Assembly (NCBI GenBank): GCA_016716385.1
Contig: JADJWL010000002.1
Location: forward strand, 186,001 to 250,000
Length of the DNA stretch: 64,000 nucleotides
DNA from: Bryobacterales bacterium
GTDB lineage: Bacteria; Acidobacteriota; Terriglobia; Bryobacterales; Bryobacteraceae
Direction: 5' to 3'
Shown here: positions 50,938 to 59,513 of the stretch, piece after piece
Position numbering within the stretch: position 1 is the stretch's first letter
Layout of the letters: each line of letters opens with the position of its first letter
Program-made: the position numbers and the translations under genes
Notes under the pieces: model-generated
The model's input: the letters and a program-made list of their open reading frames with translations, nothing else
Databases searched by the model: none
Told to the model about the DNA's origin: nothing

Positions 50938-52001
50938 CGGGCTCCTCCGACAGAGGCCGCGCGCGCCTGCCGTTCCGCGGGCCGCTTCGTCAACGTCTGC
51001 CCCCCGCCCTTGGCGCCGGGGATGCGATCGAGAGGAATGCTATCGTGATCGTGAATCATTTGCCGCTCGTTGTTGTCTTCCGGACTCACCATCCGCCGCT
51101 TGGCCGTGATGGCTTGCGACGATTCTTCCGCCTTGAACCTCTGGAACAGCTTCTGTTCCTGGGCGGCCTTCTCCTTGTCTCCCAAGCCGCGGTAGCAGAG
51201 CATGGCCGTGTAGTGCATCTGCAAGTCCTCGGGATCGATCAGGCAGACCCGCTCCAGTACCTTCAATGCTTCGGCGTATTCGCGCTTCAGGAATAGAATG
51301 CGCGCGATCTGGTTGAGCACCACGCGGTCCCGCGGGAACTCCTTCTCGACGGTTCTCAACGACGCGAGGGCCGCGTCGTAGTCGCCGTCGGCGCGCTCGA
51401 TCATCGCCTTGAAGAAGTGAATGCGGCCCAGCTTCGAATTCACCTGGAGCGCCTTCTCGATGAACGGCTTGGCCTCGTCGGTCTCGCCTTCCTGAATCAG
51501 CGCTCGCGCCACGTTCAGCCAGCCGTCCGCATATTCGGGATTCGCTTCGGTGACCTTCGTGAAGGCGTATTCGGCGCCCTTCAGGTCGCCCTGCAGCAGC
51601 ATCCCGATGCCCCAATCATTCCACCGTTCGTAATCCTGCTTGTCGATCACCGGTTCCCACTGGGGTTCTCCGAGAGGCACGTCCACCTTGGCCTCGGCCA
51701 GCGTCAGAATCGGCAGCACCGGGATCTCGTCTTTGATCTTCCCCGCGACGTTCTTGGGGATATTGGCCTTGTCAAAGCCGTATTCAAGGCTGTTGTGCGC
51801 CGCCGACAGCAGCGAAGGATCCTGACCGGGCTTCGGTTCGCCGGCGTAGGCGAATTGCGTATAGTAATGCGTGAACTTCCGGTGATTCAACTTCGCATGA
51901 AACGAGATTGGTCCCTTGGCGTCCTTCGGGATCTTCACCTGGTAGTGCGCGACATCGGCCGCACCCGGTGGGATCAGCCGGATGTAGAGCACCGAGCGCA
52001 T
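50934..52001 (-). CDS. TPR-containing C-terminal part of the frameshifted multiheme cytochrome
   Basis: 355 residues from the first ATG in this frame, but the same frame is meaningful further upstream to about 52061: residues reading YKAYQLDGEGNPIDKRNAWQ precede the ATG and continue the upstream cytochrome sequence. The visible part has a beta domain (HYQVKIPKDAKGPISFHAKL, THYYTQFAYAGEP) and TPR repeats (WGIGMLLQGDLKGAEYAFTK, GWLNVARALIQEGETDEAKP, NQIARILFLKREYAEALKVL). It is therefore probably the carboxy-terminal half of one roughly 960-residue protein. If translated alone it has no signal peptide. Confidence 0.75.
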   Translation of the reverse strand: MRSVLYIRLIPPGAADVAHYQVKIPKDAKGPISFHAKLNHRKFTHYYTQFAYAGEPKPGQDPSLLSAAHNSLEYGFDKANIPKNVAGKIKDEIPVLPILTLAEAKVDVPLGEPQWEPVIDKQDYERWNDWGIGMLLQGDLKGAEYAFTKVTEANPEYADGWLNVARALIQEGETDEAKPFIEKALQVNSKLGRIHFFKAMIERADGDYDAALASLRTVEKEFPRDRVVLNQIARILFLKREYAEALKVLERVCLIDPEDLQMHYTAMLCYRGLGDKEKAAQEQKLFQRFKAEESSQAITAKRRMVSPEDNNERQMIHDHDSIPLDRIPGAKGGGQTLTKRPAERQARAASVGGAR

Positions 52002-53818
52002 CTGCCAGGCATTGCGCTTGTCGATCGGGTTGCCCTCGCCGTCGAGTTGGTACGCCTTGTAAAGTGCGCGCCCGGCTCCACCGGACCTTTCCCGTCGTCC
52101 TCGACCATGCCGCTCCAGTAGATGATCCGGCCATCGGCGTCTTTCGCCTGCAGTTCCAGCCAGACGTCGAACGCATCGACTGTCCCGCCAGGGAAGAAGT
52201 GGCCGATCTTGCGGGTCCGCACGACGACATCGACGCGGGCCGTGGAGCCAGGCTCCAGTTTGACGCCCGAACGGTCGATCGGCGCCGCCACCTTGCCCAC
52301 CTCGCGGATCACGACCTGTCCCGACTGCTCGGCTTCCTCGCCCACGGCGAAGCTCGACATCAATTGAGGCCCTTCGCCCGCACGCCGCACCATCGGCATT
52401 TCACCCGTGTCCTCGACCGGCGTCACGGCGAAAATGTCCACCGTAATGAACCCGGACTTCAGGAAGCGTTCGACGGTGCCCATCTGCGCGTGGTCGCGAT
52501 TCACATGCGGTAGAGCGGTGTTCGCGCCCGGGAAGCGGTGCGAGTGCACCATGCCGTTGCGGTTGCCCGGATCGTTCGAGGGCACCAGGGGCATGTGGCA
52601 GTCGCCGCAGTGCATCGGTTTTTCCGGATAGTAGAACGAACGCGCGCCCTGTCCGGAAACGCCGCTCGCCTGCCAGTTGTCGTAATCGTTGAAGCCGCGC
52701 ACCCAGCGGTAATCGTTCACGGGCACGTCGAGGTGGACCTTGTGGCACGCCGAACAGTATTCCGCCGTATCCTCGCGCATGAACGGCTTCATGAAGGACT
52801 TCCGGTGCGGCTCCGGATCGGCAAACGTGAAGAAGCGGTCGACAAATCGGATGACCGGATCCTTGCTCGTCGCCAGCTCGTGCAGCGGTGGATATTCGAT
52901 GGTGAAGCTGCCGTTGCCCATCGAGCTATTCACGTGCACGATCGAATGGCAGGACGTGCAGGCGAGACCGGCGTGCGCTTCCGGCGTGTCGATCTGCTCT
53001 TTCATCGGGCGGTCGAACCGTCCGTTGAAGAAGACCGCGTGGTCGTGGCAGCCCGCGCACCACTTGCTCGGCTCAGTTCCCACCACGTCCTGCATGTACT
53101 CGATCGACTTCCGGTAGAACTGGTTGTTGAACGACGCGAAGTGGTGCGCCGAACTGTTCCACTGCTCGTAGATGTCCTTGTGGCAATCCCCGCAGGCTTC
53201 CGAATCCATGAAGAAGTTCGACGGGATGATGCCGCCTACATTCGTCTGCGCAGACGAAGGGAAGAAGGGCGAATCCGGTCCGGCGCCCTCTCCAGCCATA
53301 TCGGTCGGCACCACGAGCGGATTGCGAATACGGTCCTTTGGATTCGGGAAGACCTTACCGGCAACCCAGGTCGCCGGCGGCGCCACAACGAGCAGCAGCA
53401 AAGCAATCTGAAATCCCTTCTGGAACTGAAGCCAGCCGCCGCCGGTGGTCCGCGCCCGGCGCCAGACGGCGGGAACCATCAACGCCAAGCCGAGTCCGGC
53501 GAACCCGATATGCGCCCAGAGCACCCAGCGGTTGTGAAACACGTTGCCCGCGCTCTTGATCCAGGGGCCGGCCGACAGAAAAGCGCCCAGCAGCAACGCC
53601 AGGGAAAAACAACCAAGTGCCGGCAGCAGTTCCTGGCGCAGACCGGGGTCCTTGCGCAGGACGATCCAGGCCGCGCCAAACAAGACCGCGCCGAGGCCAA
53701 TGTGAAACAGAACGTTGGTGACGTAGAAGACCGTCGGTTCCGCGGCCGAAGAGATGTAGCTCGTGTTGACGAGCAACACCAGGAGGAAAACCGCGGTCCA
53801 CTTGGCAAGTTTGGGCAT
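51974..53818 (-). CDS. Membrane-anchored multiheme cytochrome c, N-terminal part (frameshift near 52061)
   Basis: 614 residues as read, beginning MPKLAKWTAVFLLVLLVNTS. About five membrane helices occupy residues 8-175, followed by a soluble part with five CXXCH haem sites: EACGDCHKD, KWCAGCHDH, ACTSCHSI, YCSACHKV and HCGDCHMP. This pattern resembles NapC/NrfH-like or octahaem-type cytochrome relatives. After PGAHF the frame turns to low-quality sequence and stops at 51974. Adding one T to the TTT at 52063-52061 (minus strand) restores the expected HFYKAYQLDGEG and joins the TPR frame. It has its own promoter candidate at 53853-53825. Confidence 0.88.
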   Translation of the reverse strand: MPKLAKWTAVFLLVLLVNTSYISSAAEPTVFYVTNVLFHIGLGAVLFGAAWIVLRKDPGLRQELLPALGCFSLALLLGAFLSAGPWIKSAGNVFHNRWVLWAHIGFAGLGLALMVPAVWRRARTTGGGWLQFQKGFQIALLLLVVAPPATWVAGKVFPNPKDRIRNPLVVPTDMAGEGAGPDSPFFPSSAQTNVGGIIPSNFFMDSEACGDCHKDIYEQWNSSAHHFASFNNQFYRKSIEYMQDVVGTEPSKWCAGCHDHAVFFNGRFDRPMKEQIDTPEAHAGLACTSCHSIVHVNSSMGNGSFTIEYPPLHELATSKDPVIRFVDRFFTFADPEPHRKSFMKPFMREDTAEYCSACHKVHLDVPVNDYRWVRGFNDYDNWQASGVSGQGARSFYYPEKPMHCGDCHMPLVPSNDPGNRNGMVHSHRFPGANTALPHVNRDHAQMGTVERFLKSGFITVDIFAVTPVEDTGEMPMVRRAGEGPQLMSSFAVGEEAEQSGQVVIREVGKVAAPIDRSGVKLEPGSTARVDVVVRTRKIGHFFPGGTVDAFDVWLELQAKDADGRIIYWSGMVEDDGKGPVEPGAHFTRRTNSTARATRSTSAMPGRCARCSTSG

Positions 53819-53824
53819 AGTATC

Positions 53825-53853
53825 AAACTAAAGCGCGGCGCGCCTCACCTCAA
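53825..53853 (-). promoter_or_regulatory. Promoter of the cytochrome gene
   Basis: On the minus strand TTGAGG (53853-53848), 17 bases, TAGTTT (53830-53825), then six bases to the ATG at 53818. Initiation at the usual distance would start the mRNA at or next to the A of the ATG, so the message would be leaderless; there is no ribosome site. Confidence 0.5.
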
Positions 53854-53879
53854 TAACGGAAAACCACTAGGCTCCGCTC

Positions 53880-53901
53880 CCGCGGTGTCGCGCTTCCGCG
53901 G
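53880..53901 (-). terminator. Possible hairpin after the large TPR-CRTAC1 gene
   Basis: CCGCGG at 53880-53885 and again at 53896-53901 can pair across ten bases, just past the stop codon at 53903. There is no T-run, so it is at best a weak or Rho-assisted end between the two parts of the CRTAC1 region. Confidence 0.25.
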
Positions 53902-53902
53902 T

Positions 53903-56900
53903 TCATCTCCGGTTCTCCGACAGCGGCCGGATCAGGCGCAACCCCGGCCGGGTCGTGGTCTCGCGCTGCAACTCACGCATCGGGAACCGCTCGGTGTCCG
54001 GATACGGGTAGCGCGACATTCCGTGGAACGGCAGCGGCTCCACCGTTTGCGAGTACACGGTGTTCGCATCGCCGTCCTTGGCCCAGCCATCGACGAACAG
54101 CAGGAAGTCCCGCGTCCAGCCGGAAGGCAGCGGCGGCAAATCCACAGCCGGGAACTCCAACGACAGTTCGTCGCCCGAGCCCATGATCACCATGGCGTCG
54201 TCCACCTCGTGGAGGAGGGGCTTCACGTCACCGTAGCGGGTGTATAGACCAGGCGTGGGATTCCACATGGACAGCGGCATCCACTGCTGATAGTCGAACG
54301 CCTCGGGCTGCTTACGCTCCGGATGAATGACCGGGCGACTGAAGCCGCGGAAGCGCAGACGCGCCGTATCCGGCTGCAACGCGGTCAGGGTCACAGACGG
54401 CTCGCCGGTCTCCTCGCTCAGGAAGATCTCGTCCCAGTAGACGCAGAGGTTCGTCACGATCCGCACTTCGCGCGAATCGGAGAGGAACTTGCCGGTGAGG
54501 TCGACAACGATCGTCTTCGGCTTCCCGGCCGGAATGCCCATGTCCTCGATCACTGTGCGCCACTGGCCGGACGCATCCTTCACCTGCACGTACGGGAAGA
54601 TCAGACCTTCGGGCGTCTCCTGCGAAGCGCCAAGGAAGGTCGAGCCGTCCGCCCAGTCGACCCAGCCGCTCAACACGAGCACCGCGCGGTTGCCGGCGGC
54701 GGCGCGGCCGAAGTCAAGATCGATCCAGTGCTTCTCAGCGACGCCGGCGTAATCGCGCCGGAACGCGTCAGGATAGACCCGGTCGCGCCGCAGCACGCGG
54801 CTGAGGACGTTGTTGCCCCTGTGGTCGCGCGCGGCGGCCGGAGCGATCCGCTGCTTGACGCCGAACAGCCGGAACTCCGGGAACGGCGGCGCCTTGAACT
54901 TGTCGTTGGTGAAGATCTCCGTATCCGCCGGGTGATCCACAGCAATGAGTTGGATGGCGTCAAGATACGCAACCTCGCGCAACTCTTCGGTCAGCCGGAT
55001 ATCGTACTTGCCATTGACTGCGGCCAGGGCGCTACCGGGGATCTGGATGTACTCGTCGTGATCCACGGGGAAGGTCTCGCCGTCGCCGGCGCTTGCGCCA
55101 AGCGGCGCCACGCCGAGCACGTCGGTGATGAACTCGTACTCGCGGCCGTTCCAGGTAAACACCATCGGACACGAACCGGACAGCCGCTGCGCTTCCTTGT
55201 ACTGCGCGGGCTTGCCCGCGGGCTGTTTCGCTTCGTTCTGGATGAGTCCGTTGGGCCAGGTGACGCGCACCGTATCCACTTCCGTGTATGGTCCCAGGCC
55301 GAAATGCAGCGGCACACCGTGGTAGACGCGCTTCTGGTAAAGGCTTTTCGCCTTCACCTCGACTTCAGCGCCCGGCGCCAGCTTCAGGTTCTTCACGCCT
55401 TCGAGTCCAACGCGCATCCACTGGGCCTGCGTCTTCGTCTGGTTCAGGTGCAGCCTGGCCTTGCCGGACCCGTCGATCACGACGAGATCGGCGCGGCCGT
55501 CCTGGTTGAAGTCCGCTTCGGCCGCAGCGACCGCCGCCTCCGCCAGCGCCTTGCCGGCGGTGAACCGGCCTTTGCCCTGATTGCGCAGGACCGTGCCGCC
55601 GGCCACAAGATCCAGCACACCGCGGTTCTCCGTATCGGCGGCGCGGACCGCACCCTTGGCGCTCAGCGCGGGCGCTGCCTCGAACTTGCCTTCGCGATTC
55701 AGCAGAACGATGGCGCCGCCCGGTCCAGCAGCCGAGACGTCCAGCCACATGTCCTGGTCGAGGTCGGCAATTTCCAGTCCTCGCGTGCCCGCAGGCAGAC
55801 CCGCGATGTCCACGGGTTCGAACTTGCCGAACATGCGGTCGCGGTACAGCACGGCGGGACGGTCGTTGTACGTGACGATGAGGTCCGTGCCGATCGTGTC
55901 GGCGATCAACTCGAAGATCGCCCCGGAAGTCGCCTCGCCCTTGACGAAAGGAAACTCGGCCGCTTCGAAACCGGCCTCACCCTGATTGCGCAGCAGTTTC
56001 GATGCCGCACCGAGCAGCGCGAGGTCCAGGTCGTAGTCGTGGTCGTAATCGATCCACACTGCGCCGTGGAAGACGCCTTGGGCGACCGGTTCGCCATGCC
56101 GCCGGAACCGGCCCTTTTCGTTGATCCAAAGTTCGGCACCCTTCGCGGTGAGCACGGCGAGGTCGGCCAACCCGTCGTTGTTGAAGTCGCCGGGTGTGAT
56201 CGCGCGCACGTCCTTCAGCGCTGAGAGTCCGGAGTCAAGCACCGCCCCTGCGCCCGAGAACAGTTTCACTTCACGCGACGACCAGACGAGGACTTCAGGT
56301 TTCCCGTCACCGGTCGCATCAATCGCCGCGGCGCCCGCGGTGGCGGGGTCGACGGCGACTGCGAGGTCGGCTGCCGCGAAATCAAGCTCCGCCGCGGGAC
56401 CGTCGTGCGTCAGAGGATCGACGGTCTCATAGATCTCGGCATAGAAACTCCACTCGAGATCCTCGGGCACAGCCGCGCCAGCGGTCTTCTTCTTAATGTC
56501 CTGGAAGATCGCCAGTTCGCGCGCGGCATCTTCCTTGCGGCCCGCGGCGCGGTAGGCGTTGTACAACTGGAAATGCGGTCCGGCAAGATTCGGATCGAGC
56601 TTCGCCGCGATCTCAAACTTCTTCAGCGAATCTTCCGCGCGTCCCTGCAGCTTGTAGAGGACTCCGAGGTTGTACTGCGTCACCGGCTCGTCCGGCACCA
56701 GCTCCGCCATCTTGTCGAGCTGCGCGATGGCCTTCTCGTACTCGGACTCCTTCTTGTGCGTGATCCCGATGTTGAACCAAGTGTGGGGAATCGACGGATC
56801 CTGCTTCTGCGCCTTTTCGAGTTCCGCCAGTCCCTCCGCGGTCTTGCCGGCGCGGAGTAGCGCCAATCCATAATTGATGCGCTCGCGGGCGGAGTCGGGA

Positions 56901-57088
56901 TTCAGATCGAGGGCTTTCTTGAACTCGCCGACGGCCTGGAGTTGGGTCGTCGGGTTCTCGTAGAACGCCTTGCCGAGATTCCGCAGATGCCAGAGCTGGT
57001 CCACCTTGGGGTCGGCCGGCGCGGCCACCAGCAGCCACGCCCCAGCCACGCACGCCGCGAATGCTCCCCACGCGCGGGCGCGCTTCAC
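53903..57088 (-). CDS. Large exported TPR + FG-GAP/VCBS + ASPIC/UnbV protein
   Basis: 1061 residues from GTG 57088, which overlaps the previous stop as GTGA and has GGAGG six bases upstream. Signal segment (WGAFAACVAGAWLLVAAPAD), then TPR repeats at about 30-230 (PHTWFNIGITHKKESEYEKA, EPVTQYNLGVLYKLQGRAED), a degenerate FG-GAP propeller at 270-560 (AAIDATGDGKPEVLVWSSRE, GDFNNDGLADLAVLTAKGAE), an ASPIC/UnbV-like segment (LHFGLGPYTEVDTVRVTWPN) and about 430 residues of unassigned C-terminal sequence (FTWNGREYEFITDVLGVAPL, ENEKHWIDLDF-like stretch). The tail may be a carbohydrate- or surface-binding domain. It is coupled to CRTAC1 and TPR genes, suggesting one secreted complex. Confidence 0.87.
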   Translation of the reverse strand: MKRARAWGAFAACVAGAWLLVAAPADPKVDQLWHLRNLGKAFYENPTTQLQAVGEFKKALDLNPDSARERINYGLALLRAGKTAEGLAELEKAQKQDPSIPHTWFNIGITHKKESEYEKAIAQLDKMAELVPDEPVTQYNLGVLYKLQGRAEDSLKKFEIAAKLDPNLAGPHFQLYNAYRAAGRKEDAARELAIFQDIKKKTAGAAVPEDLEWSFYAEIYETVDPLTHDGPAAELDFAAADLAVAVDPATAGAAAIDATGDGKPEVLVWSSREVKLFSGAGAVLDSGLSALKDVRAITPGDFNNDGLADLAVLTAKGAELWINEKGRFRRHGEPVAQGVFHGAVWIDYDHDYDLDLALLGAASKLLRNQGEAGFEAAEFPFVKGEATSGAIFELIADTIGTDLIVTYNDRPAVLYRDRMFGKFEPVDIAGLPAGTRGLEIADLDQDMWLDVSAAGPGGAIVLLNREGKFEAAPALSAKGAVRAADTENRGVLDLVAGGTVLRNQGKGRFTAGKALAEAAVAAAEADFNQDGRADLVVIDGSGKARLHLNQTKTQAQWMRVGLEGVKNLKLAPGAEVEVKAKSLYQKRVYHGVPLHFGLGPYTEVDTVRVTWPNGLIQNEAKQPAGKPAQYKEAQRLSGSCPMVFTWNGREYEFITDVLGVAPLGASAGDGETFPVDHDEYIQIPGSALAAVNGKYDIRLTEELREVAYLDAIQLIAVDHPADTEIFTNDKFKAPPFPEFRLFGVKQRIAPAAARDHRGNNVLSRVLRRDRVYPDAFRRDYAGVAEKHWIDLDFGRAAAGNRAVLVLSGWVDWADGSTFLGASQETPEGLIFPYVQVKDASGQWRTVIEDMGIPAGKPKTIVVDLTGKFLSDSREVRIVTNLCVYWDEIFLSEETGEPSVTLTALQPDTARLRFRGFSRPVIHPERKQPEAFDYQQWMPLSMWNPTPGLYTRYGDVKPLLHEVDDAMVIMGSGDELSLEFPAVDLPPLPSGWTRDFLLFVDGWAKDGDANTVYSQTVEPLPFHGMSRYPYPDTERFPMRELQRETTTRPGLRLIRPLSENRR

Positions 57089-58818
57089 TTCTTCCTCCGG
57101 TGCCAGGCCGGAACGATGCCCTTTCCTTCTTCGATGTAGGTGATCTCGTTCACCGCCACGGGATGTTTCTCCACCTTGCCGCTCGGCCAACGAATCTCGA
57201 CCGGCGGAAGCTTCGTAGCCGTACCCACGCCCCAGTGCAGCCGCAAGGTGCTCTGGCCCGCGTACCCGTTGCCACCATTGACTTCGCGAATCATCGTCAG
57301 GCCGCCGGCTTCGATGGCCGCCTTGGCGCCGATTGCGTCGCGATTGGACTTGCCGGAGCCGACGAGCTTCAATTGCACCCAGTTGCCCGCGCCATCCGCA
57401 AGGCCGCGATAGAGCAGCGCTTTCTGGTCGGCGTTGGTCTGGTAGAGGTCCAGCATGCCGTCGTTGTCGAAATCGGCCATGCCGATGCCGCGGCCGTCGA
57501 GATCGTTATCGACACCCGCCTCGGCGGACATCTCTTTGAAAACTCCCTGGTGGCCGAGATTCCGGAAGAGCTTCTTCTTCTGGAAGCCGCTCCAGGTCAT
57601 GTCGCCGATCTTCGGCCACACGCGCACATCGGTGAAGTCGATGCCTGGCGTCGTGATCATGTTCACGAGCACGGGAATGTAGTTGTCCTTACCGGCCGAG
57701 CGCAGCCCGTTGACCACGAACAGGTCCTGCCAGCCATCGTTGTCGAAGTCGCCGAACTTCGCCGCCCAGCCCCACAACGTCGGACACGTGCCGGTCTCCT
57801 TGGAGAGATCGGTGAACGTGCGGTCGCCGTTGTTGTGCCAGAGCATATTGCACTCCTTCATGTACTCATCGGTGATGTTCGTGACGTAGACGTCCTGCAG
57901 GCCGTCGTTGTCGTAATCGCCGATGTCGACGTTCATGCCCTTCTTGGTGTCAAAGCCGATCGAAGTCTTGGTCAGATCGGAGAACGTCCCGTCGCCGTTG
58001 TTGAAATAGATGCGGTCGGTGCCGTAGTCGCAGGCGAGATAGATATCCTGCCAGCCGTCGTTGTCGAAATCGGAGTGGCCGATGTCGAGCGTCCAGCCGG
58101 TATGATCCTTGAAGCCGGCCTTTTCCGTGACGTCTTCGAAACGCCCGCCGCCGAGATTGCGCCAGAGTCCGACGCCTCCACCGTTGACGGCGTTGTCCAG
58201 ATCGTTCGGAAGCACGTGTGGCGTCGGCAGCTTGATCAGATCGACGGGCTTGAAGTAGTGCCCGAGCATCACGTCCAGCCTGCCGTCGTTGTCATAGTCA
58301 AACGCGATAGCGGCGATCGAGTTGCCGAAGACGTTGAAGCCGGTCTGCGCCGTCACGTCCTTGAACTTGCCGTTGCCCTCGTTGTGGAACAGAACGGGCG
58401 TGCCGAAGCGGACCAGCATCAGGTCGACCCAGCCGTCGTTGTCGTAGTCGAACCAGAGCGCGTCGGCAACGATGGAGTCCGGATCGTTGCCGCCGGTGAC
58501 GCCGGCCGGTTCAGCGACATCGGTAAACGTGCCGTCGCCGTTGTTGCGGAACAGGTAGTTCGGCTTGCCGACGTCCGAGTTGGTGACGAACATGTCGTCA
58601 TGGCCGTCGTTGTTGTAATCGCCGACGGCAACCGCGGCGCCGCCGGAGGTGAACATACCCAGCACGTCGCCATGATCGCCGGAGAATTTGCGGGTGTGGT
58701 GCATCACTTTGACGCCCGCCTTCTCCGAGATCTCTTCGAAGCGGATCTTGCCGCCCGCACCGGCCGCCCAGACAGCGCCGGCGAGCGCCAGCGCCGTCAG
58801 AATCCAGCGGATCTTCAC
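57085..58818 (-). CDS. CRTAC1 family protein (FG-GAP/VCBS, ASPIC/UnbV)
   Basis: 577 residues. Signal peptide MKIRWILTALALAGAVWAAG, then repeats with D-x-D/N-x-DG calcium loops: AVGDYNNDGHDDMFVTNSDV, WFDYDNDGWVDLMLVRFGTP, AFDYDNDGRLDVMLGHYFKP, HSDFDNDGWQDIYLACDYGT, ADFDNDGMLDLYQTNADQKA. The C-terminal ASPIC/UnbV block is STLRLHWGVGTATKLPPVEI, RWPSGKVEKHPVAVNEITYI. Overlaps both neighbours by four bases. Very similar in layout to the protein at 59513, a paralogue within the operon. Confidence 0.94.
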   Translation of the reverse strand: MKIRWILTALALAGAVWAAGAGGKIRFEEISEKAGVKVMHHTRKFSGDHGDVLGMFTSGGAAVAVGDYNNDGHDDMFVTNSDVGKPNYLFRNNGDGTFTDVAEPAGVTGGNDPDSIVADALWFDYDNDGWVDLMLVRFGTPVLFHNEGNGKFKDVTAQTGFNVFGNSIAAIAFDYDNDGRLDVMLGHYFKPVDLIKLPTPHVLPNDLDNAVNGGGVGLWRNLGGGRFEDVTEKAGFKDHTGWTLDIGHSDFDNDGWQDIYLACDYGTDRIYFNNGDGTFSDLTKTSIGFDTKKGMNVDIGDYDNDGLQDVYVTNITDEYMKECNMLWHNNGDRTFTDLSKETGTCPTLWGWAAKFGDFDNDGWQDLFVVNGLRSAGKDNYIPVLVNMITTPGIDFTDVRVWPKIGDMTWSGFQKKKLFRNLGHQGVFKEMSAEAGVDNDLDGRGIGMADFDNDGMLDLYQTNADQKALLYRGLADGAGNWVQLKLVGSGKSNRDAIGAKAAIEAGGLTMIREVNGGNGYAGQSTLRLHWGVGTATKLPPVEIRWPSGKVEKHPVAVNEITYIEEGKGIVPAWHRRKK

Positions 58819-59513
58819 CGCGCCTCCCAGAGTTCGTGCAGGTCGGTATTGACCCGCTTATTCGGGTCGAGCACGTCGTCGATGTATTCCTTCAACTCAT
58901 CGCCCTCGCGCGACAGGCGCGCCTTCAACTGCGCATCGCTGGGAAAGTGCTTGGCGCCCTCCTGCCAGATGGCGCGAGCTTTCTCAATGTCGTCCATTTT
59001 CCAGTAGCCGTCGCCGAGCGAGATGTACGACCGGATGTGATACGACTTGACGGAATCCTTCCGTTGCATCTCCATGGCCTTCTCCAGATCCGCCACGCCA
59101 AGGTGAGCGCGCCCGAAGATCTTGGGCCAATAGAGATAGCTGTTGCCGCGCGTATACAGTGCGATCCAGCTTGGCTGGATCTCAATCGATTTGGTGAAGT
59201 GCGCCAAAGCGGTGTTCGCCAGAATCACCTGCGTGATCGAGCCGGCATCCGGGATCTTGTCGACGTAGGCGAATCCGAAATTGAGAAAAGCATTCGACGC
59301 ATCCGGATTGGCTGCCGTCAATTTCTCGAAGAACGCGATGCAGCGATCGTACTCCTTAGCCTTGATGACGGCCTGCCGGTAGTCGTTGCCAGTCCGGAGG
59401 TCATCCGGCGAAGCCAGAAGCGCCTTTTCGTACTTCTCCAGGTCCGCCGAGTTGCCCCAGAGAGGCAGGACGGCAGCCGCCAACAATAAGATGAGAGCAT
59501 TCCTTCTGATCAT
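58815..59513 (-). CDS. Exported TPR-type protein
   Basis: 232 residues with signal peptide MIRRNALILLLAAAVLPLWG. TPR-like helix pairs: EYDRCIAFFEKLTAANPDAS, NAFLNFGFAYVDKIPDAGSI, ALAHFTKSIEIQPSWIALYT, SYHIRSYISLGDGYWKMDDI. A small periplasmic scaffold placed between two CRTAC1 genes (TAATG and ATGA overlaps). Probably helps assemble or present them; this is inference from linkage. Confidence 0.85.
   Translation of the reverse strand: MIRRNALILLLAAAVLPLWGNSADLEKYEKALLASPDDLRTGNDYRQAVIKAKEYDRCIAFFEKLTAANPDASNAFLNFGFAYVDKIPDAGSITQVILANTALAHFTKSIEIQPSWIALYTRGNSYLYWPKIFGRAHLGVADLEKAMEMQRKDSVKSYHIRSYISLGDGYWKMDDIEKARAIWQEGAKHFPSDAQLKARLSREGDELKEYIDDVLDPNKRVNTDLHELWEAR

Noticed and set aside
51974..52080. 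The arginine/serine/threonine-rich end of the cytochrome as a genuine C-terminus.
   Set aside because: The alternative frame gives a sensible continuation, so this tail is a frameshift product.
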